This document shows, piece after piece, positions 47,288-56,143 of a stretch of DNA of 64,000 nt. The stretch is from NCBI GenBank assembly GCA_025352265.1, contig JANXTS010000039.1:1-64000 (forward strand). Reading direction: 5' to 3'. The DNA is from Variovorax sp. (GTDB taxonomy: Bacteria; Pseudomonadota; Gammaproteobacteria; Burkholderiales; Burkholderiaceae_C). Made by a program: the position numbers and the translations under genes. Positions within the stretch are counted from its first letter, which is position 1. Every line of letters starts with the position of its first letter. The notes beneath the pieces were generated by a model that was given only the letters and a program-made list of their open reading frames with translations, made no database searches and was not told the DNA's origin.

Positions 47288-48118
47288 TCAATGACCAAGG
47301 TACACATCGATGACGCGTCGGTCCGACTGGACCTCGGCGGCACTGCCTTCGCTGAGCAACTTGCCCTGGTGCAACACAGTCACCTTGTGCGCGATGCGTT
47401 TGACGAAATCCATGTCGTGCTCGATCACCACCACCGATTTACCTTGGGCGATGCGGCTCAGCAGGTCACCGGTTTGTTCACGCTCGCGCGGGCTCATGCC
47501 GGCCACCGGCTCGTCGAGCAGCAGCAGTTGGGGCTCCTGCATCAACAACATGCCGATTTCAAGCCACTGCTTTTGCCCATGACTGAGCTGACCGGCGCGT
47601 CGGCCGAGCTGATCGCGCAGATAGACTTCGCCGGCCATCGCGTCGATGCGCTTACGCACTTCGGCGGTGCGACGGAAGGTGAGCGACTGAAACAACCCAT
47701 GCATCCTGGGCAACGAGATTTCGAAGTTCTCGAACACGGTCAGGTCTTCGTAAACCGACGGCGTCTGGAATTTGCGTCCCACCCCGGCACGCACGATCCG
47801 GTGCTCGCTCATTCGGGTCAGGTCCAGCCCGTTGAACATCACGCGGCCACTGGTCGGTTTGGTCTTGCCGCAAATCATGTCGAGCAGCGTGGTCTTGCCC
47901 GCACCATTCGGGCCGATGATCACGCGCAACTCGTTGCGTTCGACAGACAGGCTCAGGGCATCGACAGCCTTGAAGCCGTCGAACGACACGGTGAGGTCTT
48001 CAACCCGCAAAATTTCCTCACGAGCCGGAGCGACGGGGGCGCTGCTGCCAGGCGCAGGCATCGCGCCCGACGCCATCATGGGCTGGAGCGTGGCGAGCGG
48101 ACCCATCACGGCGCTCAT
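47288..48118 (-). CDS. urtD: Urea/amide ABC transporter ATPase (UrtD-like)
   Basis: 276 residues from the ATG at 48118, which overlaps the urtC stop (ATGA). LivG/UrtD-type ATPase: Walker A IIGPNGAGKTTLLDMICGKT, signature LSHGQKQWLEIGMLL (the UrtD-type variant with H-G-Q-K-Q-W) and Walker B LLLLDEPVAGMSP. An Ala/Pro/Met-rich extension of about 40 residues precedes the domain. Confidence 0.91.
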   Translation of the reverse strand: MSAVMGPLATLQPMMASGAMPAPGSSAPVAPAREEILRVEDLTVSFDGFKAVDALSLSVERNELRVIIGPNGAGKTTLLDMICGKTKPTSGRVMFNGLDLTRMSEHRIVRAGVGRKFQTPSVYEDLTVFENFEISLPRMHGLFQSLTFRRTAEVRKRIDAMAGEVYLRDQLGRRAGQLSHGQKQWLEIGMLLMQEPQLLLLDEPVAGMSPREREQTGDLLSRIAQGKSVVVIEHDMDFVKRIAHKVTVLHQGKLLSEGSAAEVQSDRRVIDVYLGH

Positions 48119-49164
48119 GACCGGGCCGCCCGTGCCTTGCGCTGCCAAGGCAAGAGGTCGGTCAGACCGGCCAGGCCATTGGGCATGGCCCAGACCACCA
48201 GGATAAACACGGCCCCGAGAAAATAGAGCCAGCCTTCCGGAAAAAGCTCTGACAGATAGGACTTGAGGAAACCAATCAGCAGGGCACCGACCACGGCCCC
48301 CGGAATCGACAGTCGTCCGCCGACCGCTGCATAGATGACCATCTCGACGGAGGCGACCACACCGATCACGCCGGGTGCGATGAGTCCGACCTGCAGGCTG
48401 TAGAACGCACCGCCGATGGAGGACAGGACGGCTGCCACGGCAAAGACGAAGGCTTTCATATGGGCCGTGTCGTAGCCGCTGAAACGCGCGCGGTCCTCAC
48501 GGTCCCTGATCGCAATCAGTATCTTGCCGAAACGGCTGCGCACGATCGCCAGCGAAAGCACCATCACCAGCACCATCGCGGCCACTTCGATGAAGTACAT
48601 CGTGCGTTTGGCGCTGTCACTCAGGATGTCCCAACCCAGCAGCGTGCGGAAATCGGTAATTCCGTTGGCGCCGCCGGTGTCGCCTTGCTGGCCGATCACC
48701 ACCACGGTCAGCGTGAGTGCCAGTGACAGCGTGACGATGGCAAAGTAGACCCCGCTCACGCGTTTGCGAAAAATGGCATACGAGAAGACATAGGCCAGTA
48801 CCGCCGGGATCAGCAGGACGGCAAGCAATGTCCACCCGAGTGAGTGAAACGGTTGCCACCAGGCGGGGAGTTGCTCGACACTGCTCCACACCATGAAGTC
48901 GGGCAGTTCCGGGGCAGAAGCTTCGAGCTTCAGGAACATCGCCATCATGTAGCCACCCATGCCGAAGAACATGCCTTGGCCAAGGCTCAACACCCCGCCA
49001 TAGCCCCAGGTCAGCACAATGCCGACCGCCACAAAGCCGAAGGCAAGGTACTTGCCGATCAGATTCAAACGAAACGCGTCGAGCGCGGCGGGCAGCACGA
49101 CCGCCAGCAGCAAGGTGACCAGCAGCACTGCGAGAACGTCGGAGCGACGTTGCATGTTTGGCAT
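48115..49164 (-). CDS. urtC: Urea/amide ABC transporter permease (UrtC-like)
   Basis: 349 residues from the ATG at 49164, four bases after the urtB stop. LivM-type permease with about ten helices; GYGGVLSLGQGMFFGMGGYMM is the family segment and RFGKILIAIRDREDRARFSGY the cytoplasmic loop. It forms the channel with UrtB. Confidence 0.91.
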   Translation of the reverse strand: MPNMQRRSDVLAVLLVTLLLAVVLPAALDAFRLNLIGKYLAFGFVAVGIVLTWGYGGVLSLGQGMFFGMGGYMMAMFLKLEASAPELPDFMVWSSVEQLPAWWQPFHSLGWTLLAVLLIPAVLAYVFSYAIFRKRVSGVYFAIVTLSLALTLTVVVIGQQGDTGGANGITDFRTLLGWDILSDSAKRTMYFIEVAAMVLVMVLSLAIVRSRFGKILIAIRDREDRARFSGYDTAHMKAFVFAVAAVLSSIGGAFYSLQVGLIAPGVIGVVASVEMVIYAAVGGRLSIPGAVVGALLIGFLKSYLSELFPEGWLYFLGAVFILVVWAMPNGLAGLTDLLPWQRKARAARS

Positions 49165-49168
49165 GGTG

Positions 49169-50071
49169 TCAGTTCCTTGAGCGCACGGCGAAAAGACCAT
49201 TCGGGCGGAAATAAAGCACCACGATCACCAGCAACAAAATGGTGGCTTTGGCCATCGAGCCACTTAGCAGGAACTCCATCCAGGTCTGGGATTGGGCGAT
49301 GGCAAAAGCCGACAGGGCCGTGCCAAAAAGACTTTGCACCCCGCCGAAAACCACCACGATGAAGGAGTCGACAATGTAGAGCTGGCCGGTCCCGGGGTTG
49401 GTCGATCCGATCATGGTGAACACGCATCCGGCAATGCCAGCCAAGCCAGAGCCCAGGGCAAAGGTGATGGCATCGACCCGGTTGGTATCGATACCGACCG
49501 CGCCGGCGATCGCACGGTTTTGCGTCACGGCCCGCACCTTCAGCCCCCAGCGGGTTCGGTACAGCAACAGGTAAACCGCGACCGCGACCACGGCTGTCAG
49601 CGCCACGATGAAAAGGCGCGTCAGCGGCAACTGGATGCCACTGACGGGCTCCCACGCACCGGCCAGCCAGGTTGGCAGCGGCACGCTGACTTCCTGCGCG
49701 CCGAAGATGTTGCGGTAAGCCTGTTGCAGCATCAGGCTCAGTCCCCAGGTGGCAAGCAGCGTGTCGAGCGGGCGGTTGTAAAAGAACCGTATAAAGCCTC
49801 GTTCCAGCAAATAACCAAAGGCAAAGGTGACGGCAAAGGCAAACGGAATCGCCGCGAAGAGATAGACGTCCATCCAGCCGGGCGCGAAGCGTTCAAAGAA
49901 TTTGGCGGCAACGTAAGTCAGGTAGGCGCCCAGCGCCATCAGTTCGCCATGCGCCATATTGATGACGCCCATCAGGCCAAACACGATTGCCAGACCCAGC
50001 GCCATGAGCAACAAAATGGTGAACAGGCTGACCCCGTTGAACACCTGCATCACCGCAATATCAAAACCCAT
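49169..50071 (-). CDS. urtB: Urea/amide ABC transporter permease (UrtB-like)
   Basis: 300 residues from the ATG at 50071. LivH-type permease: IVFGLMGVINMAHGELMALGAY, RPLDTLLATWGLSLMLQQ and VDSFIVVVFGGVQSLFGT. It partners UrtC in the inner membrane and lies 93 bases after urtA. Confidence 0.92.
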   Translation of the reverse strand: MGFDIAVMQVFNGVSLFTILLLMALGLAIVFGLMGVINMAHGELMALGAYLTYVAAKFFERFAPGWMDVYLFAAIPFAFAVTFAFGYLLERGFIRFFYNRPLDTLLATWGLSLMLQQAYRNIFGAQEVSVPLPTWLAGAWEPVSGIQLPLTRLFIVALTAVVAVAVYLLLYRTRWGLKVRAVTQNRAIAGAVGIDTNRVDAITFALGSGLAGIAGCVFTMIGSTNPGTGQLYIVDSFIVVVFGGVQSLFGTALSAFAIAQSQTWMEFLLSGSMAKATILLLVIVVLYFRPNGLFAVRSRN

Positions 50072-50164
50072 GGCACTGCTGCTTTCGTGAAGAAACCTGA
50101 AATGCTGGAGTCGCCTGGAGCCCAGCACGAAGGGTGCCGGCATTGGTCGCCGGCAACACTTTCC

Positions 50165-51343
50165 TTACAGCTTGGGGAACGGGTTTGGTTCGATCATTGG
50201 GGACTCCCAGACAATGTCGAACTGACCATCGGGGCGCGCGCGGCCGATGCGCACTTTCTTGGCGACGTGGTGGTTGCCCGCGACGCGGACCAAACCTTCC
50301 GGTGCCTGGAGCTCCATGCCTGGCGCGCTCGCCACGACTTTTTCGATATCAAAGGACTTGGCCTTTTCGACCATCATCTTCCACAGGTAAACGCTGTTGT
50401 AGGCGCACTCCATCGGATCCCCGATGACGCGCTCCTGCCCGTACTTGGCCTTGAAGGCCTTGACGAATTTTTCGTTGGCCGGTGATTTGATGCTCTGGAA
50501 ATACCCCATGCAGGCGTAATAGCCGGCGGCATTGTCTTTGCCGATGCCTTCGATTTCGTTTTCCGAGACCACGGTTGACAGCAAAACCTGTTTCGTGCCG
50601 TCGAGGCCCGCGGCGCGCAGTTGCTTGTAAAAAGCCACGTTGGAGCCACCCACCACCGTGCTGTAGATCACGTCGGGCTTGGCAGCCTTGATCTTGTTGA
50701 TGATCGAAGAAAACTCGGTGTGACCCAGCGGAACATATTCCTCGCCCACGACCTTGCCGCCAGCTTTCACAATGGTGGGTTTGGCGATCTTGTTGCAGGT
50801 GCGCGGATAGATGTAGTCGGAACCGACCAGGAAGAAAGACTTGCCTTTTTCCTTGGCCAGCCAGTCAATCGCCGAAATCACCGACTGGGTGGCTTCTTGC
50901 GAGGTATAAAACACATGCTTATCCTCTTCCTGGCCTTCGTAGTAGGTCGGGTAGAACAGCAGACCCTTGGTCTGGCTCAGCACTGGCAGCACCGCCTTGC
51001 GTGAGGCCGAGGTGTAGCAGCCGATGATGGCGGCCACCTTGTCGCGCTCGATCAGCTTGCGCGCCTTCTCGGCGAACACCGAGTTTTCGCTCGCCCCGTC
51101 TTCAATGACCACTTCAATCTTCTTGCCCATCACGCCGCCTGCGGCGTTGATCTCTTCGATGGCCATTTTTTCGGCGTCGACCAGTGAGGCTTCGGCGATC
51201 GCAATGGTGCCCGAGAGCGAGTGCAACAGGCCGAGCTTGACGGTGTCCTGTGCGAAAGTTCGAGTGACCGTGCCGGCGGCGGCACCCAGCACGAGCATGG
51301 TGCTTCCGGCTTTCACGATCTGGCGGCGATTCATCGGGTTCAT
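50165..51343 (-). CDS. urtA: Urea/amide ABC transporter binding protein (UrtA-like)
   Basis: 392 residues from the ATG at 51343, with AGGAA 8 bases upstream. Twin-arginine-like signal (MNRRQIVKAGSTMLVLGAAA), then a type I binding-protein fold: VKLGLLHSLSGTIAIAEASL, EINAAGGVMGKKIEVVIEDG, LFYPTYYEGQE and SDYIYPRTCNKI. UrtA-family proteins bind urea or short amides; with amiE in the operon, amides are likely. First gene of the 12-gene operon, placed just after the terminator leader. Confidence 0.92.
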   Translation of the reverse strand: MNPMNRRQIVKAGSTMLVLGAAAGTVTRTFAQDTVKLGLLHSLSGTIAIAEASLVDAEKMAIEEINAAGGVMGKKIEVVIEDGASENSVFAEKARKLIERDKVAAIIGCYTSASRKAVLPVLSQTKGLLFYPTYYEGQEEDKHVFYTSQEATQSVISAIDWLAKEKGKSFFLVGSDYIYPRTCNKIAKPTIVKAGGKVVGEEYVPLGHTEFSSIINKIKAAKPDVIYSTVVGGSNVAFYKQLRAAGLDGTKQVLLSTVVSENEIEGIGKDNAAGYYACMGYFQSIKSPANEKFVKAFKAKYGQERVIGDPMECAYNSVYLWKMMVEKAKSFDIEKVVASAPGMELQAPEGLVRVAGNHHVAKKVRIGRARPDGQFDIVWESPMIEPNPFPKL

Positions 51344-51475
51344 GTCAAAGTTCCTAGTGGTTGTGTAGTTCGGGAATCCGACCCAGGTCGCCGTCAAACG
51401 CTGAAGCTCACGGCAGCCCTCCGCAACAAGTCGCCGTTACCCGTCCATCCCAATTGCTTTTTCGAATCGGAAAGC

Positions 51476-51517
51476 AAAAAGCCCCGAACCGGTGGTGAAC
51501 CGGTTCGGGGCTTTGTT
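51476..51517 (-). terminator. Strong (bidirectional) terminator in the urtA leader
   Basis: A perfect 13-bp stem (51481-51493 with 51499-51511; arm begins GCCCCGAACCGGT) with a 5-base loop, followed on the minus strand by TTTTT (51476-51480) and on the plus strand by TTTGTT. It lies between fumC and urtA, both on the minus strand. It can end fumC transcripts, and it can block the urtA operon unless antiterminated. Confidence 0.9.
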
Positions 51518-51555
51518 GCCCGACACCTGACTGGCAGCACTGGCAGTCGGTGTCG
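51505..51555 (-). promoter_or_regulatory. Candidate ANTAR-type two-hairpin antiterminator
   Basis: Just before the terminator on the minus strand are two small hairpins. P1 (51529-51548) has GACTG/CAGTC, a C-C mismatch and a C-G pair closing the hexaloop AGTGCT (A at 1, G at 4 as in ANTAR targets); an outer stem CGACACC/GGTGTCG extends it. P2 (51505-51523) has GGGC/GCCC closing hexaloop AACAAA, and its 3' arm is the 5' arm of the terminator. Holding P2 would prevent termination. Position 4 of the P2 loop deviates from consensus. Confidence 0.6.
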
Positions 51556-51674
51556 ATTAATGGGTAACGATTTCTCGTTGAGCAGACTCTAAAAGGGGCC
51601 CCAACGCGCTGTCATCGGGATTTTGACTGATAGACGTATCAAATTGCCCGTGCTATTCGAAAACCCGACCTTCT
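51556..51674 (-). promoter_or_regulatory. Probable promoter region of the amide operon
   Basis: Between the fumC stop and the leader hairpins. It includes a dyad TGATA-N4-TATCA (51628-51641) that could be an operator, and TTGATA as a possible -35 on the minus strand. No convincing -10 is paired with it. Confidence 0.35.
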
Positions 51675-53060
51675 TCACCGACCGATCATGTTCTCCGGCA
51701 CCACCCAGGCATCGAACTGCTCACCTGTGAGGTGCCCTGAAGCCACGGCCGCCTCGCGCAGGCTGCTGCCTTCCTTATGCGCCTTTTTGGCGATGTAGGC
51801 CGCCTTGTCATAGCCGATGTGCGTGTTCAGCGCCGTCACCAGCATCAGCGAGCGTTGCACCAGTTCGGCGATGCGCTCGCGGTTCGGCTCGATGCCGACG
51901 GCGCAATGGTCGTTGAAGCTCACCATGCCATCGGCCAGCAGCCGCACGCTCTGCAGGAAGTTGTGCGCCACCATCGGGCGGAACACGTTGAGCTCGAAGT
52001 TGCCCGACGCACCACCGATGTTGATGGCGACGTCGTTGCCCATCACCTGCGCGGCCAGCATGGTGACCGCCTCACTCTGCGTCGGGTTGACCTTGCCCGG
52101 CATGATCGACGAGCCCGGCTCGTTCTCCGGAATACTCAATTCGCAGATGCCGCTGCGCGGGCCGCTGGCCAGCCAGCGCACGTCGTTGGCGATCTTGTTC
52201 ATGCTGGCGGCCAGTGTCTTGAGCGCGCCGTGCGCATGCACCAGCGCATCGACCGAAGCCATCGACTCGAACTTGTTCGGCGCGGTAATGAAAGGCAGCC
52301 CCGTGAGGCGCGCCAGTTCGGTCGCCACCTGCTCGGCATAGCCCTTGGGCGCATTGAGCCCGGTGCCGACCGCCGTGCCGCCGAGCGCCAGCTCGCACAG
52401 GTGCGGCAGTGCGGCGCGCACATGGGCTTCACCGTGTTTCAGCTGCGCCGCGTAGCCCGAAAATTCCTGGCCCAGCGTCAGCGGTGTCGCGTCTTGTAGA
52501 TGGGTGCGGCCGATCTTCACGATGTCCATGAAGTCAGTCGACTTCTGCTCCAGCGTGCCGCGCAGCTTGGCGATGGCCGGCAGCAGCTTGTGGGTGAGCG
52601 CCTCGACGGCAGCCACATGCATGGCGGTCGGAAACACGTCGTTGCTCGACTGGCTGCGGTTGACGTCGTCGTTCGGATGCACCAGCCGCCCTTCGCCACG
52701 CTCTCCGCCGAGCAACTCGCTCGCGCGGTTTGCCAGCACCTCGTTCACGTTCATGTTGGTCTGCGTGCCGGAGCCGGTCTGCCACACCACCAGCGGGAAC
52801 TCGTCCGGGTGTTTCCCGGCGATGACTTCATCGGCCGCGGCGACGATGGCCTGAGTCTTCTTTTCGTCCTGCAAGCCGAGCGCGTGGTTGACCACCGCCG
52901 ACGCCCGCTTGACCTGCGCCAGCGCCGTGATGATTTCACGCGGCTGGCGCTCGCCCGAGATGTCGAAGTTCTGCAGAGAGCGCTGCGTTTGGGCGCCCCA
53001 GAGCTTGTCCGATGGAACGTCGATGGGGCCGAAAGTGTCGCGCTCGGTGCGTGTGGTCAT
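51675..53060 (-). CDS. fumC: Class II fumarate hydratase
   Basis: 461 residues. Oxygen-stable fumarase of the TCA cycle: [54 protein letters not shown] and the signature [15 protein letters not shown]. Reads towards the amide operon but is separated from it by the strong terminator. Confidence 0.96.
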   Translation of the reverse strand: MTTRTERDTFGPIDVPSDKLWGAQTQRSLQNFDISGERQPREIITALAQVKRASAVVNHALGLQDEKKTQAIVAAADEVIAGKHPDEFPLVVWQTGSGTQTNMNVNEVLANRASELLGGERGEGRLVHPNDDVNRSQSSNDVFPTAMHVAAVEALTHKLLPAIAKLRGTLEQKSTDFMDIVKIGRTHLQDATPLTLGQEFSGYAAQLKHGEAHVRAALPHLCELALGGTAVGTGLNAPKGYAEQVATELARLTGLPFITAPNKFESMASVDALVHAHGALKTLAASMNKIANDVRWLASGPRSGICELSIPENEPGSSIMPGKVNPTQSEAVTMLAAQVMGNDVAINIGGASGNFELNVFRPMVAHNFLQSVRLLADGMVSFNDHCAVGIEPNRERIAELVQRSLMLVTALNTHIGYDKAAYIAKKAHKEGSSLREAAVASGHLTGEQFDAWVVPENMIGR

Positions 53061-53265
53061 GAGGAGAAGCTGTAGTCGCAGTGATGAAACGGAGCGTCAG
53101 TATGGGCCGAACAAGAAAGGTTCTCACTGGCAGGGATTTCAAAAGCGCCCGCGGTCAGAGGCATCTAAGGGATAGTCCCTGCGCAGAAATGTCGCGTGGG
53201 AGACGTTAGCGCCGCGACGCGCGCCCTACTGTCCTTCTCCATAACAAAACCCATTGGAGACACGC
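53061..53265. other. Divergent promoter region between fumC and the ABC binding protein gene
   Basis: 205 bases without a gene. TGGAGA precedes the ATG of the plus-strand gene. No clear dyad or riboswitch is seen. Confidence 0.4.
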
Positions 53266-54522
53266 ATGCAGCGCTTAGGTTTCATCCGCCCGGTCCGGTC
53301 GTTGCTGTGCGTTGCAGCGCTCGCCGCATGCGGCGTAGCGTCGGCCGCAGAGACGGTCAAGATCGCCTTCATCGAGGTGCTTTCCGGCGCCTTCGCATTC
53401 ACAGGCCAGAGCTCGCTCAACCAACTGCGCGAAGTCGTCGCGCAACTCAACGCGAATGCCACGCCGACCGACCCGAAGCTTGAAATCGTCCCGTTCGACG
53501 GCAAAGGTTCACCGCAAGAAAGCACGGTGGCGCTGAAGGCTGCTTCCGACCAGGGCATCCGCTACGCGACCCAGGGCGGTGGCTCCGGCGTGGCGTTTGC
53601 GCTGGTCGACGCGATCAACAAGCAGGCCGATCGCGACCCGAACAACGCGATGGTCTACCTCAACTATTCGGCGATGGACCCGGGGTTGACCAACGACAAG
53701 TGCAGCTTCTGGCACTTCCGTTTCTATCCCTCAAGCGAGATGCAGATCGAAGGCCTGACGACCTATCTGCAGAAGAAGCCGGACGTGAAAAAGGTGTTCC
53801 TGTTCAACCAGAACTACACGCACGGCCAGCAGGTCGCCAAGGCCTCGCGCGCCTACCTCGCCAGAAAGCGGCCCGACATCCAGATCGTCGGCGAGGACTA
53901 CGTGCCGATCGCCACGGTGCGCGACTTCGCGCCCTACGTCGCCAAGATCGCCGCGTCGGGCGCCGACACGGTCATTACCTCCAACTGGGGCACCGACCTC
54001 GGCCTCCTCTTTAAGGCCGCCAAGGACTACAACCTCAACATCAATTTCTACACGTTCAACGCCAACAATCCGGGCATTCCGGCGCAGATGGGTTCGTGGG
54101 GCGTCGAGAAAGTCAACGTGATGTGGAACTGGGGCAGCAACGCACCGACGCCCGCACTCGAAAAGATCGCCATGGCATACAAGAAGAAATCGCCGGAAGA
54201 CGACTTCATCTACGCGTCGCACTGGTACACCATGAACATGCTGCGCGCTGCCATGCGGCAGGCCAAATCGACCGACCCGAAGAAGGTCGCGTTCGCCCTG
54301 GAAGGCATGAAGTACGAGAGCCCGGTCGGCGAAGTCGAGATGCGCAAGGTCGACCACCAGATGCTCGCGCCCATCTACCTCGGCGTGTGGGCCAAGCAGG
54401 GGAGCCCCGGCGTGAAACACGACGCCGACAACACCGGCTACGGCTTCCGCTCCGAAGTGGTGTGGGATTCGTATGTGAGCGCGCAGCCAACGTCCTGCCA
54501 GATGAAGCGCCCGCCGGCCTGA
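53266..54522 (+). CDS. Branched-chain amino acid-type ABC substrate-binding protein (orphan)
   Basis: 418 residues from the ATG at 53266 (TGGAGA 7 bases upstream). Signal peptide ending GVASAAETV, then a LivJ-type fold (VKIAFIEVLSGAFAFTGQS, VPFDGKGSPQES, FNQNYTHGQQVA, GADTVITSNWGTDLGL). No permease or ATPase is adjacent, so it probably works with components encoded elsewhere. Ligand unknown. Confidence 0.9.
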   Translation: MQRLGFIRPVRSLLCVAALAACGVASAAETVKIAFIEVLSGAFAFTGQSSLNQLREVVAQLNANATPTDPKLEIVPFDGKGSPQESTVALKAASDQGIRYATQGGGSGVAFALVDAINKQADRDPNNAMVYLNYSAMDPGLTNDKCSFWHFRFYPSSEMQIEGLTTYLQKKPDVKKVFLFNQNYTHGQQVAKASRAYLARKRPDIQIVGEDYVPIATVRDFAPYVAKIAASGADTVITSNWGTDLGLLFKAAKDYNLNINFYTFNANNPGIPAQMGSWGVEKVNVMWNWGSNAPTPALEKIAMAYKKKSPEDDFIYASHWYTMNMLRAAMRQAKSTDPKKVAFALEGMKYESPVGEVEMRKVDHQMLAPIYLGVWAKQGSPGVKHDADNTGYGFRSEVVWDSYVSAQPTSCQMKRPPA

Positions 54523-54589
54523 CGCCAGGTACATCGCGGGGCGGTGGGGGATAATTTCGGCTCCCCACCGCACAACAAAAGACCGCACG

Positions 54590-56143
54590 ATGACCACCAC
54601 CATCCAGCAGGCCGACCTGATCGAATCGGTCGCCGCCGCGCTGCAATACATCAGCTACTACCACCCGACCGACTACATCGCGCATCTGGCCAAAGCGTAC
54701 GACCGCGAACAGAGCCCAGCTGCCAAGGACGCGATCGCACAGATCCTGACCAACAGCAAGATGAGCGCGACCGGCCACCGGCCGATCTGCCAGGACACCG
54801 GCATCGTCAACGTGTTCCTGAAAGTCGGCATGGATGTGCGCTGGGGCGGCTTCACCGGCAGTCTGGACGACGCCATCAACGAAGGCGTGCGGCAGGGCTA
54901 CAACCATCCCGACAACACGTTGCGCGCATCGGTCGTGGCCGATCCGGAGTTCGACCGCAAGAACACCAAGGACAACACGCCGGCGGTGATCTTCACCGAG
55001 ATCGTGCCTGGCAACACGCTCGAGATCACGGTCGCGGCCAAGGGCGGCGGCAGCGAGAACAAGAGCAAGCTGGTGATGCTGAACCCGGGCGACAGCGTGG
55101 TCGACTGGGTGCTCAAGACGGTGCCGACCATGGGTGCAGGCTGGTGCCCGCCCGGCATGCTCGGCATCGGCATCGGCGGCACCGCAGAGAAAGCCGCGCT
55201 GATGGCCAAGGAAAGCTTGATGGACGACCTCGACATGCACGAGCTGCAAGCCAAGAAGGCATCGGGCGCCGAGCTGACCAAGGTCGAGGCACTGCGCATC
55301 GAGCTGTACGAAAAGGTCAACGCGCTCGGCATCGGGGCCCAGGGCCTGGGCGGCCTGTCGACGGTGCTCGACATCAAGATCAAGATGTACCCGACACACG
55401 CTGCCAGCAAGCCCGTCGCGATGATCCCCAACTGCGCGGCCACGCGGCACGCCCATTTCGTGATGGACGGCAGCGGCGCCGTGTACCTCACGCCGCCGTC
55501 GCTCGACCTGTGGCCCGATGTCGACTGGGCGCCCGACTACAAGAAGAGCAAACGCGTCGACCTCGACACGTTGACGCCCGCCGAAGTGGCGAGTTGGAAG
55601 CCCGGCGACACACTGCTGCTCAACGGCAAGATGCTCACGGGCCGCGACGCAGCGCACAAGCGCATCGCCGACATGCTCGCCAAGGGCGAGAAATTGCCGG
55701 TCGACTTCAAGAATCGCGTCATCTACTACGTCGGCCCCGTCGATCCGATCGGGGACGAAGCTGTCGGCCCCGCTGGTCCGACCACCGCCACGCGCATGGA
55801 TGGCTTCACCGAAATGATGCTGGCGCAAACCGGCTTGATCGCGATGATCGGCAAGGCGGAGCGCGGTCCGGTCGCCATCGAAGCCATCAAGAAGCACAAG
55901 AGCGCCTACCTGATGGCGGTTGGCGGCGCGGCCTATCTGGTGAGCAAGGCCATCAAGACAGCCAAGGTGGTGGGCTTTGCAGACCTAGGCATGGAAGCCA
56001 TCTACGAGTTCGACGTGGTCGATATGCCGGTGACCGTAGCGGTCGACGCTGGCGGCACCAGCGTCCACATCACCGGCCCGGCTGAATGGCAGAAGCGCAT
56101 CGCTTCCGGCGCGCTCAAGACGATCGCGCTGGAAGCGATTTGA
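54590..56143 (+). CDS. fumA: Class I (iron-sulfur) fumarate hydratase
   Basis: 517 residues of the two-domain class I fumarase family: alpha part with GHRPICQDTGIVNVFLKVG and PNCAATRHAHFVMDGSG (cluster cysteines), beta part with GPVDPIGDEAVGPAGPTTATRMDGF. It uses a 4Fe-4S cluster and is oxygen-sensitive, complementing the nearby FumC. Some family members act on related dicarboxylates. The stop overlaps the murI start. Confidence 0.93.
   Translation: MTTTIQQADLIESVAAALQYISYYHPTDYIAHLAKAYDREQSPAAKDAIAQILTNSKMSATGHRPICQDTGIVNVFLKVGMDVRWGGFTGSLDDAINEGVRQGYNHPDNTLRASVVADPEFDRKNTKDNTPAVIFTEIVPGNTLEITVAAKGGGSENKSKLVMLNPGDSVVDWVLKTVPTMGAGWCPPGMLGIGIGGTAEKAALMAKESLMDDLDMHELQAKKASGAELTKVEALRIELYEKVNALGIGAQGLGGLSTVLDIKIKMYPTHAASKPVAMIPNCAATRHAHFVMDGSGAVYLTPPSLDLWPDVDWAPDYKKSKRVDLDTLTPAEVASWKPGDTLLLNGKMLTGRDAAHKRIADMLAKGEKLPVDFKNRVIYYVGPVDPIGDEAVGPAGPTTATRMDGFTEMMLAQTGLIAMIGKAERGPVAIEAIKKHKSAYLMAVGGAAYLVSKAIKTAKVVGFADLGMEAIYEFDVVDMPVTVAVDAGGTSVHITGPAEWQKRIASGALKTIALEAI

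Noticed and set aside
54206-55897. 563-codon open frame on the minus strand
   Set aside because: Antisense to the class I fumarase gene and the end of the binding-protein gene; no recognisable domain.
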